From the NCBI RefSeq assembly GCF_004216665.1, contig NZ_SGWY01000001.1, positions 868,001-932,000 of the forward strand: a stretch of 64,000 nucleotides of DNA, read 5' to 3'. Below are positions 1-8,228 of this stretch, one piece after another. This DNA comes from Agromyces ramosus (lineage in GTDB: Bacteria; Actinomycetota; Actinomycetes; Actinomycetales; Microbacteriaceae). How positions within the stretch are numbered: the stretch's first letter is position 1; every line of letters starts with the position of its first letter. The notes under the pieces are model-generated. The model was not told the origin of the DNA, ran no database searches, and saw only the letters and a list, made by a program, of their open reading frames with translations. The position numbers were made by a program, and so were the translations under genes.

Positions 1-690
1 TCCACCGGGGTGAACTCCTACACCGGCGAGGGGCTCGCCGAGGCGCTCGAGGGCGTCGAGACCCTCGTCGACGTCTCGAACTCGGGATACCTCGACGAGC
101 GGGGTGCGAACGACTTCTTCTACGGCTCCACCCTGAACCTGCTGACCTACGGCGCCGCGGCCGGTGTGCGTCACCACGTCGCGCTGTCGGTGGTCGGCAC
201 GGATCGCCTCGCGGGCACCGAGGGAGGCTACTTCGCGGCGAAGGCGGCCCAGGAGCACCTCATCCGCCAGTCGGGCCGTGAGTACTCGATCGTCCACACG
301 ACCCAGTTCTTCGAGTTCCTCGCGAGCATCGCGGATGCCGCGACCAGCCGGCACCTCGTGCGCCTCTCGAACGCGCTCATCCAGCCGATCGCCGCCGACG
401 ACGTCGCGACGGTCGTCGCGACGGTGGCGACCGGCTCGCCCGTGAACCGGGTGGTCGAGTTCGCGGGGCCCGAGCAGTTCCGGCTCGAGGAGCTCGTGCA
501 GCGGGAGCTCCGGCTCCGCGACGATCCCCGCGAAGTCGTGGCCGATCCCCTCGCGACCTACTTCGGCACCGAGCTCGACGAGCGCGAGCTGCTGCCGGGC
601 GACGATGCCACGATCACGCCGACGCGCTTCGGGGAGTGGATCGCGACGCAACCGGGCCCGCGAGCCGGCCGCCCGGTGGATCGGGCATAA
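1..690 (+). CDS. NmrA/SDR-like NAD(P)-binding protein, 5' end cut off by the window
   Basis: The reading frame is open from base 1, so the gene starts before the window and the glycine-rich dinucleotide-binding loop is missing. What remains looks like an atypical short-chain dehydrogenase of the NmrA/YtfG type: a strand ending in [11 protein letters not shown], then [15 protein letters not shown], then [16 protein letters not shown], where the Tyr and Lys sit at the usual YxxxK position. A later [14 protein letters not shown] segment matches the C-terminal part of these proteins. They usually act as NAD(P)H-dependent reductases or redox sensors in the cytosol. The substrate cannot be told from the sequence. 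The gene ends 20 bases before a Zur-like operator that belongs to the next gene. Confidence 0.75.
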   Translation, partial: STGVNSYTGEGLAEALEGVETLVDVSNSGYLDERGANDFFYGSTLNLLTYGAAAGVRHHVALSVVGTDRLAGTEGGYFAAKAAQEHLIRQSGREYSIVHTTQFFEFLASIADAATSRHLVRLSNALIQPIAADDVATVVATVATGSPVNRVVEFAGPEQFRLEELVQRELRLRDDPREVVADPLATYFGTELDERELLPGDDATITPTRFGEWIATQPGPRAGRPVDRA

Positions 691-710
691 TCGCCGGGGC
701 ATCCGTGTTG

Positions 711-727
711 TTGAGAATAGTTCTCAA
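711..727 (+). promoter_or_regulatory. Zur-like operator
   Basis: TTGAGAATAGTTCTCAA has perfect 7-base arms around a TAG spacer and ends 15 bases before the start codon of the zinc-free bL36 gene. The AT-rich palindrome stands out in GC-rich DNA and resembles actinobacterial Zur boxes in position and composition. Paralogous ribosomal proteins without zinc ligands are classic Zur targets. Binding by Zur is inferred. Confidence 0.65.
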
Positions 728-742
728 TACTATGGAGGAATC

Positions 743-865
743 ATGAAGGTCCGCGCATCGATGAAGTCGCTGAAGAACCAGACCGGCGCGCAGGTGGTGC
801 GCCGCCGCGGCAAGGTCTACGTGATCAATCGCCTGAACCCGCGCTTCAAGGGCCACCAGGGCTGA
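743..865 (+). CDS. rpmJ: Ribosomal protein bL36, zinc-independent (C-) paralogue
   Basis: A 40-residue basic protein starting [12 protein letters not shown], the typical bL36 opening. The usual zinc ribbon (CxxC, later Cys and His) is absent: there is no cysteine at all, and the insertion [17 protein letters not shown] matches the C- form. Such paralogues replace the zinc-bound bL36 in the large ribosomal subunit when zinc is scarce, which frees zinc for other uses. A strong ribosome binding site (GGAGGA at 734-739) precedes the ATG. The palindrome just upstream suggests Zur repression. The partner gene with cysteines would lie elsewhere in the genome. Confidence 0.93.
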   Translation: MKVRASMKSLKNQTGAQVVRRRGKVYVINRLNPRFKGHQG

Positions 866-1673
866 CCGCCGGAGGACCCGGATAGAGCATCGCGAGCAGC
901 TCCGCGGTCGCCTCGTTGGGTGAGAGCCCTTCGAGGAGGCCCGGCGGCACGGCCATCGGCGGGAAGTGCGCCGGGATCGCGCTCGCGGCATCGATGTGCT
1001 CCCCCGTGGCGGACTCGAGCTCGGCGAGGGCGATGATCCCGTGACGATCCAGTCGGATTCCGGCCGGGCCCAGCTCGAGGATCGGCAGCGATCCGGAGGC
1101 CGCATGCTCGAACGCCGCCTCGAAGAGGATGGGCAGCCCGTGCCGCTCGGCGAATTCGGTGGCCGCGCCCGGGTCCACGATCTCGGTGCGCCCGCTCTCG
1201 TTCATCGACGTCGCGGCGACCCACTCGATCCCCGAGTCCCACATGGCAGTCATGAGCGTGGAGGTCCCCGGCATCCGGAGCGGGTCGAAGACCTGCACCC
1301 ACCGCCGGCCGTCGACGTCCGAATGCAGGTGGTCGGGAATGCCGGAACCCGGCGAGGCCGGGGCGCGCACGGCCACCATCGCCGCCAGCTGCTCGGCGAA
1401 CCACGGCGCCTCCGCCAAGCGACGCGCGTCGGGAGCGAACGCGCCGACGTCGACGAGCTCCAGCAGGCGCCCCGGGCGCGTGCACACGCCCAGCGGTTTG
1501 TGGCCGCGAGCTGCGCCCTTGACGTGCATGATCTCGTCGGCGACACCCACGTGGCTGCCGTCGACGATGAGCCCGAAGACGGTGCCGAAACGGGCGCCGA
1601 CGATTCCGCCGGTCTCGACGACCTCGATCGCCGCGGCGACCGCACCGGCATCCTCGAACGAGGAGATCTCCAT
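846..1673 (-). CDS. Sua5/YciO/YrdC-like protein
   Basis: A cytosolic protein of about 275 residues. The segment [17 protein letters not shown] resembles the KGRxxxKPL motif of YrdC-type nucleotide-binding proteins, and the preceding [18 protein letters not shown] fits the threonylcarbamoyl-AMP synthase core. The match is distant and several signature residues differ, so this is probably a divergent paralogue rather than the essential tRNA-modification enzyme. An in-frame ATG lies five codons upstream (1688), but only the ATG at 1673 has a purine-rich GGGGTGGGG stretch ahead of it. The gene converges with bL36, its 3' end overlapping the bL36 stop by 20 bases, and diverges from the CHY-finger gene. 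Confidence 0.5.
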   Translation of the reverse strand: MEISSFEDAGAVAAAIEVVETGGIVGARFGTVFGLIVDGSHVGVADEIMHVKGAARGHKPLGVCTRPGRLLELVDVGAFAPDARRLAEAPWFAEQLAAMVAVRAPASPGSGIPDHLHSDVDGRRWVQVFDPLRMPGTSTLMTAMWDSGIEWVAATSMNESGRTEIVDPGAATEFAERHGLPILFEAAFEHAASGSLPILELGPAGIRLDRHGIIALAELESATGEHIDAASAIPAHFPPMAVPPGLLEGLSPNEATAELLAMLYPGPPAVSPGGP

Positions 1674-1727
1674 CTGCCCCACCCCCATCGACGATCATCG
1701 CCGATCGGACGCGTCTTCGGTGGCACG

Positions 1728-2090
1728 ATGGAGGTCATGACCGGATCCGACCGATCGACCTCCCGGGTCGCGCCGCGCGTGCTGGGGCCGGTGGTCGACG
1801 ACATGACGCGGTGCGTGCACTACCGCACCGAGGTCGACATCGTCGCGATCAGGTTCGCCTGCTGCAACGAGTACTACCCGTGCCACCGCTGCCACGAGGA
1901 GACCGCCGACCACCCGGCGCGGCAGTGGAAGGCCTCCGAGCGCGAACGGGAAGCCGTGCTCTGCGGCGCGTGCGGCACCGAGCTGACGATCGCGTCGTAC
2001 CTCGCGACGGTCGAGTGCCCGCGCTGCCGGTCGCCGTTCAACGAGCGCTGTCGCCTCCACGCCCATCTCTACTTCGAGACGGGCGACTGA
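1728..2090 (+). CDS. CHY-type zinc finger protein
   Basis: A 120-residue protein built around metal-binding residues: Cys29 and His31 (the CxHY hallmark), CC at 45-46, CHRCH at 52-56, CGAC at 79-82, CPRC at 97-100, and Cys108, His111 and His113. The spacing is that of the CHY zinc finger family, which includes the yeast Hot13-like domain. Bacterial members are small, soluble and uncharacterised, and probably have a redox or zinc-handling role. A second ATG (1737) lies three codons downstream; the first was chosen because GGTGG precedes it. It diverges from the YrdC-like gene. The fold is well supported, the role is not. Confidence 0.85.
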   Translation: MEVMTGSDRSTSRVAPRVLGPVVDDMTRCVHYRTEVDIVAIRFACCNEYYPCHRCHEETADHPARQWKASEREREAVLCGACGTELTIASYLATVECPRCRSPFNERCRLHAHLYFETGD

Positions 2091-2120
2091 GCGGCGGCGA
2101 CGCCCCGCCCACGCGCACGC

Positions 2121-2687
2121 TTACCGCGGCAGGACGGTCAGCACCCGCTGGATGTGCTCCCGGAACTCCGACATGAAGCCCGTCAGGAACTCCTCGGTGC
2201 TCGCGTCGCCGATGTCGCCGTCGGCGCCGAACACCTCGGGCGAGTACTGGATGTACGCCTCGGGCGCCGTCATCTGCCGCGCATTGCAGAAGCTCAGGAC
2301 GGCGCGCAGGCTCTGCTGCGCCAGCGCCGTGCCGATCGATCCCGCCGACGCGCCGATGACGGCCGCCGGGATGTGGTCGAACGAGTTGTGGCCCCACGGG
2401 CGGGAGGCCCAGTCGATCGCGTTCTTCAGCGCACCCGGGATCGACCGGTTGTACTCCGGCGTCACGAACAACACGGCGTCGGATGCCGCGATCGCGTCCT
2501 TGAGCGCGGTGGCCTCGGGCGGATAGTCGGCGTCGTAGTCCTGGCTGTACAGCGGCAGGTTGCCGATCGGGATCTCGGTGAAGACGAGATCGTCCGGCGC
2601 GACCCGGATGAGCGCCTTCGAGAGGACCCGGTTGATCGAGGTCGAGGACAGGCTGCCGACGAAGTAGCCGACCTGGTACGTGGGCAT
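2121..2687 (-). CDS. NAD(P)H-dependent FMN reductase (flavodoxin-like)
   Basis: A 188-residue flavodoxin-fold protein. The N-terminal GSLSSTSINR loop binds the FMN phosphate, and TPEYNRSIPGALKNAIDW is the diagnostic motif of the NADPH-dependent FMN reductase family (SsuE/ArsH/YieF-like). These cytosolic enzymes pass hydride from NAD(P)H to FMN, quinones, azo dyes or chromate. Length is normal for the family. It stands alone, converging with the CHY-finger gene. Nothing nearby points to a particular substrate. Confidence 0.9.
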   Translation of the reverse strand: MPTYQVGYFVGSLSSTSINRVLSKALIRVAPDDLVFTEIPIGNLPLYSQDYDADYPPEATALKDAIAASDAVLFVTPEYNRSIPGALKNAIDWASRPWGHNSFDHIPAAVIGASAGSIGTALAQQSLRAVLSFCNARQMTAPEAYIQYSPEVFGADGDIGDASTEEFLTGFMSEFREHIQRVLTVLPR

Positions 2688-2816
2688 GATCGCTCCTCAC
2701 TCGCACCGCCGATGCTACCGACGCCCGCAAGGCCGCAGGAGGGGGTTGCGGAGCCGCCCGCGCGGCGCCGAGGCTCGGACTCGGAACCTACGATGGAGCG
2801 CGGGAGGGGAGATCGC

Positions 2817-4220
2817 ATGGACGAGCACGTCGCGAACGCCGATCACCTCGATGACGGCCCACGACCGGGCGAGCACTCCTGGCCGGGCGACCTGACCGCC
2901 GTCGAGACGCCCTTCGGCGTGTTCGCGGCCGTCGACGACGGCGAGGTCACGCGGATCCGCAACATCCGCTATGCCCGGGCCGAGCGCTTCGCGGCGCCGG
3001 TGCCGGTCGAACCCGACCCGCACGAGGCATCCGCTCGGCAGTACCAGCGGATCGGATGCCCGCAACCCCCCGCTTCGAGCGACGGCCTGTTCGGCGGCAC
3101 GATGCGCGGGGTCGAGTTCGACGAGGACTGCCTGCGACTCTCGATCACGCGCCCGTCGGCGTGGGCCGGGGAACCGCTCCCGGTCATGGTGTGGGTGCAC
3201 GGCGGCTCCTACGTCTCGGGCGCCGGCGACGTCGGCGGCTACGATCCGTCCGCGCTCGTGCGCGAGCAACGGGTCGTCGTCGTCACGGTGACCTACCGGC
3301 TCGGCGTGCTCGGGTTCCTCGGCGACGGCGAGCCCGACGGTCGTCCGGCGAACCTCGGCCTGCTCGACCTCATCGCGGCGCTGCGCTGGGTGCGTTCGCG
3401 TATCGGCGGGTTCGGCGGCGATCCCGCGCGGGTGACGGTCTTCGGGCAGTCGGCCGGCGCCGACGCGATCGCGCACCTGCTCGTGGCCTCCGGAGCCGAG
3501 GGCCTCATCACGCGCGCGATCGTGCAGAGCGGGCCCTTCGGCATCAGGCGCCGTCGCGAACGGTTGCAGGAACGGATGCGGCGTGCCGCCGGCCCGCTCG
3601 CCGCGGATGCCGCACTCGACGACCTGTTCGCCGCGCAGGCGCGAGCCGGTCGCGCGGCGGCCGGGTTCGGGTTGCGCTCGGGCATGCCGTTCAGCCCCCA
3701 GTACGGGCACGCGCCGCTGCCGCCCGAGCGCGAGGTCGCCGCGGGCTGGCGACGGCAGGCGCCGCGACTCGACGTCCTCGTGTGCTCGACGACCGAGGAG
3801 GCCGCGTTTTTCCTCGAGCTCGCGCCGAGGCTCAGGTCGCTGACCGCCAAGCCCGTGATCGGCCCGGCGATCCGCTTCGCGCTCGTGCGCGTGGTGACCG
3901 ACGCCGTCTACGGCTGGGGCGCCCGACGGTTCGCCCGCCTCCTCGCGAAATCCGGCGCGCGGGTGCAGCTCGCCCGGTTCGACGGGCGCCCGGAGGGCAG
4001 CAGCATCGGATCGGCCCACGCCATCGAGCTCGCCCTGCTGTTCCCGAACACCGCGGCGTGGGCTCCCGCGCGACTCCTGGCGCCCCACGGTGCCGAGTCG
4101 CTCGTCGAGGCGGGCGTACCGCTGCGTGCGGCGTGGGGCGAGTTCGCACGCACCGGTCGCATCGCGGCGTCGCACGTCCGCCTCGGACCGGGGTGGCGCG
4201 GAGGCCTGCGGGTGCGCTGA
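2817..4220 (+). CDS. Type B carboxylesterase
   Basis: A 467-residue alpha/beta hydrolase of the carboxylesterase/para-nitrobenzyl esterase family. The family landmarks appear in order: EDCLRL, the oxyanion-hole motif VHGGSY, the nucleophile elbow GQSAG with Ser212, and GSAHAIEL carrying the probable catalytic His401. There is no signal peptide, so the enzyme is probably cytosolic. The start at 2817 is supported by the strong GGGAGGGGA just upstream; an in-frame ATG at 2793 is less likely. It is a little shorter than typical members (about 500 residues), mainly in the cap region. The ester substrate is unknown. Confidence 0.9.
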   Translation: MDEHVANADHLDDGPRPGEHSWPGDLTAVETPFGVFAAVDDGEVTRIRNIRYARAERFAAPVPVEPDPHEASARQYQRIGCPQPPASSDGLFGGTMRGVEFDEDCLRLSITRPSAWAGEPLPVMVWVHGGSYVSGAGDVGGYDPSALVREQRVVVVTVTYRLGVLGFLGDGEPDGRPANLGLLDLIAALRWVRSRIGGFGGDPARVTVFGQSAGADAIAHLLVASGAEGLITRAIVQSGPFGIRRRRERLQERMRRAAGPLAADAALDDLFAAQARAGRAAAGFGLRSGMPFSPQYGHAPLPPEREVAAGWRRQAPRLDVLVCSTTEEAAFFLELAPRLRSLTAKPVIGPAIRFALVRVVTDAVYGWGARRFARLLAKSGARVQLARFDGRPEGSSIGSAHAIELALLFPNTAAWAPARLLAPHGAESLVEAGVPLRAAWGEFARTGRIAASHVRLGPGWRGGLRVR

Positions 4221-4259
4221 GTCGCTCCCCGGATCAGTGGTGCGAGATCGGTCGTGCGA

Positions 4260-4301
4260 GATCAGCTCGGCGCGATCAGCTCGGCGAGATCAGCTCGGCG
4301 A
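4260..4301. repeat. 14-bp tandem repeat, three units
   Basis: Three head-to-tail copies of GATCAGCTCGGCGA (the first ends in C) overlap the last codons and stop of the aldo/keto reductase gene. The unit is not a multiple of three, so each copy changes frame. Confidence 0.85.
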
Positions 4302-5193
4302 GATCGGCCCACAGCTCTTCGGGGATGACGGCCTCGCGGTTGGCGACGAGCTCGCGCACCCGGTCCGGATGCGACACGCCAACGATCGTGGACGTGACCC
4401 GCGGGTCCCGGGTCGAGAACTGCAGGGCGACGGCGGCGAGTTCGACCCCGTGGGAATCGCACAGCGCCCGCAGCCGCCGGGTGCGCTCGATCACCGCCGG
4501 GTCGGGCTCGCGGTACTGGTACCGCGGCGCGTGCTCGAGCGGCTTCGCGAGGAGCCCGCTGGCATAGGGGGCCGCGTTGAGGTAGGTCATGCCCAGCTCC
4601 ACGGCCTTGGTCATGAGCGCGCTCGCGGACTGGTCGAGCAGCGTGAACCGGTTGTGGTTGAGCAGCACGTCGAACACGCCGAGGTCGACGTAGCGGTCCA
4701 TCGCCTCGAGGTCGCCCCCGGCCACGCCGATCGCCGTGACCAGTCCCTCCTCCTTGAGTTGCTGCATGCCCTCGAGGGCCCCGCCCGGCGCCGTGATCTC
4801 CTCGAACGAGAACCGCTCGGGGTCGTGCAGGTGGAAGATGTCGAAACGCTCGAGTCCCAGCCGCTCGCGGCTCTCCTCGAACGATCGCCGCACCCGGTGC
4901 GCCGAGAAGTCCCGGCCGTCGGGATCCGCCTTGGTGGCCATCACGAATCCCTCGGGGAGTCCCCCCATGGCCGCGATCACCGAGCCGATCCGGCGTTCGC
5001 TCTCGCCCTTGCCGTACTCGTTCGACGTGTCCATGAAGTCGATCGCGGTCTCGAACACCGCCTCGACCGTGGCGACCGCGCGCTCCTCCTCGACGCTGTA
5101 GCCGTAGGTCTGCGGCATCCCGCCGAGCGGGCTCGTGCCCACGCAGAGATCGGACACCGTGATGCCGGTCGTGCCGACGCTGTTGAACTCCAT
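4276..5193 (-). CDS. Aldo/keto reductase
   Basis: A 305-residue (beta/alpha)8 oxidoreductase. The catalytic tetrad of the aldo/keto reductase family is visible: Asp and Tyr in DTSNEYG, Lys in ATKAD, His in FHLHDPE. The layout, starting MEFNSVGTTGITVSDLCVGTSPLGG, is closest to the D-threo-aldose/L-fucose dehydrogenase and pyridoxal reductase branch. It would reduce aldehydes or oxidise sugars with NADP(H) in the cytosol. The 3' end runs into a 14-bp tandem repeat that sets the last residues (LAELISPS); a copy-number change would alter the C-terminus. Confidence 0.9.
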   Translation of the reverse strand: MEFNSVGTTGITVSDLCVGTSPLGGMPQTYGYSVEEERAVATVEAVFETAIDFMDTSNEYGKGESERRIGSVIAAMGGLPEGFVMATKADPDGRDFSAHRVRRSFEESRERLGLERFDIFHLHDPERFSFEEITAPGGALEGMQQLKEEGLVTAIGVAGGDLEAMDRYVDLGVFDVLLNHNRFTLLDQSASALMTKAVELGMTYLNAAPYASGLLAKPLEHAPRYQYREPDPAVIERTRRLRALCDSHGVELAAVALQFSTRDPRVTSTIVGVSHPDRVRELVANREAVIPEELWADLAELISPS

Positions 5194-5305
5194 CGTTGCT
5201 CCTCGCGAATCGGGCGTTGGATCCCAGTCTCTCGCGTCGTCGATCGCGGTCGCCTCCCGTTCGACGTACCGATGTAGGACGAATCAGGAACCGGAGGGAA
5301 CGATC

Positions 5306-5890
5306 ATGGGTTCGGTCATCTTCGACATCAGCATGTCGCTCGACGGATTCATCGCGGCCGACGGCATGACCGTCGACGAGGGCATGGGCGTCGGCGGGGA
5401 GGTGCTGCACGACTGGGCATTCCGCGGCGACGATCGGGACCGCGCGTTGCTCGAGCGCGCCGGCTCGACGCTCGGCGCCGTCATCGCGGGCAGGCGCACG
5501 TACGACAACTCCATCAGGTGGTGGGGAGCGGATGGACCGACCGGTCCCGACCGCGTTCCACTGTTCGTCGTCAGCCACGGGACCCCAGAGGAGGTGCCGG
5601 CGAACGGCGTCTACACCTTCGTCGGCGACATCCGGGGCGCACTCGACGCCGCACGAGCCGCGGCCGGCTCCGCCGACGTCGGGATCATGGGCGGTGCGGA
5701 CATCGCGGGCCAGTACCTCGAAGCCGGCCTCATCGACGAGATCTCGATCCACCTCGCACCGGTGATCTTCGGCAGCGGGACCCCGCTGTTCGGCACGGGC
5801 TCCGGGATCGACGAGCACCTGCGCCTGGAGCGCACCGAGTGCACGGCCACGGATGCCGCGACGCACCTTCGATTCCGCGTGGTGCGGTGA
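5306..5890 (+). CDS. Dihydrofolate reductase/RibD C-terminal family protein
   Basis: A 194-residue protein with the DHFR-like fold of the RibD C-terminal domain: FDISMSLDGFIA at the start, AGRRTYD in the first third, and IMGGADIAGQYLEAGLIDEI followed by HLAPVIFGSGTPLF near the end. Family members are NADPH-dependent reductases of unknown substrate; true folate or riboflavin-precursor reduction is not implied. The start has a good GGAGGGA ribosome binding site. It diverges from the aldo/keto reductase gene and stands alone. Confidence 0.9.
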   Translation: MGSVIFDISMSLDGFIAADGMTVDEGMGVGGEVLHDWAFRGDDRDRALLERAGSTLGAVIAGRRTYDNSIRWWGADGPTGPDRVPLFVVSHGTPEEVPANGVYTFVGDIRGALDAARAAAGSADVGIMGGADIAGQYLEAGLIDEISIHLAPVIFGSGTPLFGTGSGIDEHLRLERTECTATDAATHLRFRVVR

Positions 5891-5957
5891 CGGTCGGTGC
5901 TCAGCCGACTGCTCCCACCGCCCGGGGCGCGCGCACTCGGAGCGCGTCGAGCAGAGC

Positions 5958-6752
5958 TCAGCCGGCGAGGAACTCCACCCCGGCCTGGCGGAACACGCGC
6001 GACCCCGGCGCGTTGAAGTGGTGCCGGCCGGGCAGCTCGACGAAGGTGCCGTTCGGCGTGGCATCCGCCAGCAGCTTCGACCGCTCGAGGATCGCATCCT
6101 CGCTGCCCGTGGCGAAGAGGATCGGCTGCATCGGCGGATGCGCGGGATCGGGATCGGCGTCGCCCAGGCGCATGCCCTCCGCGAGCGCGACGAGGGCGCC
6201 GAGGTCGTTTCCTGGCACCCGTTCGGCGAGCGTGACGTAGTTCAGGGTGACCTTGTCCTCGACCGGGGTGCCGTGCGCGGCGTAGGCCCGCGCCTGCTCG
6301 ATCTGCAGTCGTGCGAGCGGACGACCGTCGGGGATGCCGCCGAGCACCGCGCGGTCGACGTGCTCGGGCGCCTGCACCGCGAGCTGCCAGCCGACCCGCG
6401 CGCCGAGCGAGTATCCGGCGTAGCGCACCGTGTCGAGCAGGTACGTGTCGAGCACCGTGATGAGGTCGCCGACGAGCGCGTCCATGCCGTACGCCGCCGC
6501 GTCGCGCGGCTTGTCGCTCGCGCCATGCCCGAGCTGGTCGACGCCGAGCACCCGGAATCCCGCGCGGGTGAGATCGCGCACCCAACCCGTGTTCACCCAG
6601 TTGTCACGGCAGCTCGACGCGAACCCGTGCACGCACAGCACCACCGGCGCGTCCTCGTCGCCCCACAGGTAGGTCGCGATGCGACGGCCCTCTGCCGACA
6701 TCACGTACTGCGGCGACGGCATCTCGGTCAGGGCTGGCAGCGCGGCATCCAT
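5958..6752 (-). CDS. Alpha/beta hydrolase
   Basis: A 264-residue serine hydrolase. It shows the HGFASS oxyanion region, the nucleophile elbow GYSLG (Ser115) and a late RHHFNAPG segment that supplies the catalytic histidine. There is no signal peptide. The chosen ATG follows GGAAGA by nine bases; further ATGs lie 9 and 60 bases upstream. It is the gene next downstream of tmsB on the same strand (79-base gap), so it may be co-transcribed, although no lipid-specific motif is visible. The substrate is unknown. Confidence 0.85.
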   Translation of the reverse strand: MDAALPALTEMPSPQYVMSAEGRRIATYLWGDEDAPVVLCVHGFASSCRDNWVNTGWVRDLTRAGFRVLGVDQLGHGASDKPRDAAAYGMDALVGDLITVLDTYLLDTVRYAGYSLGARVGWQLAVQAPEHVDRAVLGGIPDGRPLARLQIEQARAYAAHGTPVEDKVTLNYVTLAERVPGNDLGALVALAEGMRLGDADPDPAHPPMQPILFATGSEDAILERSKLLADATPNGTFVELPGRHHFNAPGSRVFRQAGVEFLAG

Positions 6753-6830
6753 GTCGCCCATTCTTCCGGTTGTGCGGGTGCATGGCCGTCGCGTGAAGCT
6801 GATCACGGCCATCGACGCAGCGGATGCCGG

Positions 6831-8228
6831 CTACGGCGTCCACCATGGCCGCAGCGGCAGGTCGACGGCCGCGCCGCGGTCGTCACGGCGCACCGCCAGC
6901 ACCTGGTGCAACTGGATGCCGCCGGTCTCGAACGCGAGCCGCGACCCGGCCATGTACAAACCCCACACCTTCGCGGTCGGCAGCCCGACCTCGGCGACCG
7001 CCTCGTCCCAGTGGGCGACGAGGTTGGCGCACCAGTCTCGCAGCGTCAGGGCGTAGTGGGGCCGCAGGTTCTCCTCGTGCAGCACCTCGAGGCCCACGTC
7101 CTGCGCCTCGGTGATGATGCGGCCTGAGCCGGTGAGCTCCCCGTCGGGGAACACGTACCGGTCGATGAACCCACGGGTCGACGGGCGCGACGTGTTGTCG
7201 GGGCGCGTGATGCAGTGGTTGAGCAGCAGGCCGCCGATCCGCAGCCGCGACTGCAGGAAGCGGAAGTACGACGGATAGTTCCGCACTCCGATGTGCTCGA
7301 GCAGCCCGATCGAGGACACCGCGTCGAAGCCGCCCTCCCGGATGTCGCGGTAGTCGCCGAACCGCACCTCGGCGAGGTCGGCGAGGCCTTCGTCGGCGAT
7401 CGCGCGCTGCGCCCACGTCGTCTGCTCCTGCGACAGGGTCACCCCGAGGGCCCGCACGCCGCGGCGGGCCGCGTAGCGGACCATGCCGCCCCAGCCGCAT
7501 CCGACGTCGAGCAGCCGGTCGCCGGGCTTCAGCCGCAGTTTCTCGAACACCAGCCGGTACTTGTTCTCCTGCGCCTCGTCGAGCGAGGCGTCCGGCCGCG
7601 GGTAGCACGCGCAGGTGTACGTCATCGACGGCCCGAGCACCCACTCGTAGAACGTGTTCGAGACGTCGTAGTGGTAGTGGATCGCCTCCGCGTCCCTGGC
7701 CTTGCTGTGCCGGAGCCCCTCGGCCACGCGGCGCCAGCGCGGCGGGACCTCCTGCGGCGGCGGCGCGATCGGGCGCAGGTGCTCGACGCCGATGGACCGG
7801 ACGATCCGGGCCATCGCCCGTGGCGGCGGCATCCGGAACACGAGCTCGTCGGCGAGCGCCTTGAGCAGCTCGTAGGGGTCGCCCGGGTGCACGCCGTGGA
7901 TCTCGAGGTCGCCCGCGATGTAGGCGCGGGCCAGGCCGAGGTCGCCGCGTGCGGTCGCGAGGTATGTCGTGCCGCGCGGTGACGTCAGCTCGATTCCGAG
8001 CGGTGCATCGGGGGGTCCGGCCGAGCTGCCGTCGTACGCGGTGAACCGCAACGGCAGCCGTCCCCCGGCGAGCATCTCGAGGATCTCGGCGAGGGTGAGC
8101 TTCCCGTCCTGGCCGGGCGGCTGAGGCGGCTCCGTGCTGGGCGTGGCTGCTCCGGCCGACGCCGTCGGCCGTTGCCCCGCCTGCGGCCCTTCCGCCGTCT
8201 TCGCCGCGTCGTCCGTTGTCGAGGTCAT
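6831..8228 (-). CDS. tmsB: SAM-dependent fatty-acyl methyltransferase (10-methylene, TmsB/BfaB-like)
   Basis: A 465-residue enzyme of the cyclopropane-fatty-acid synthase family. The C-terminal two thirds hold the conserved YHYDVSN, LGPSMTYTCACY and the SAM-binding DVGCGWGG motifs. The first 40 residues are a Pro/Ala/Thr-rich tail. Cyclopropane synthases and TmsB-type enzymes share this fold; the adjacent FAD reductase decides for TmsB, which adds a methylene at C10 of oleoyl phospholipids as the first step of 10-methylstearate (tuberculostearate) synthesis. Its start overlaps the tmsA stop (ATGA), so the two are translationally coupled. Confidence 0.85.
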   Translation of the reverse strand: MTSTTDDAAKTAEGPQAGQRPTASAGAATPSTEPPQPPGQDGKLTLAEILEMLAGGRLPLRFTAYDGSSAGPPDAPLGIELTSPRGTTYLATARGDLGLARAYIAGDLEIHGVHPGDPYELLKALADELVFRMPPPRAMARIVRSIGVEHLRPIAPPPQEVPPRWRRVAEGLRHSKARDAEAIHYHYDVSNTFYEWVLGPSMTYTCACYPRPDASLDEAQENKYRLVFEKLRLKPGDRLLDVGCGWGGMVRYAARRGVRALGVTLSQEQTTWAQRAIADEGLADLAEVRFGDYRDIREGGFDAVSSIGLLEHIGVRNYPSYFRFLQSRLRIGGLLLNHCITRPDNTSRPSTRGFIDRYVFPDGELTGSGRIITEAQDVGLEVLHEENLRPHYALTLRDWCANLVAHWDEAVAEVGLPTAKVWGLYMAGSRLAFETGGIQLHQVLAVRRDDRGAAVDLPLRPWWTP

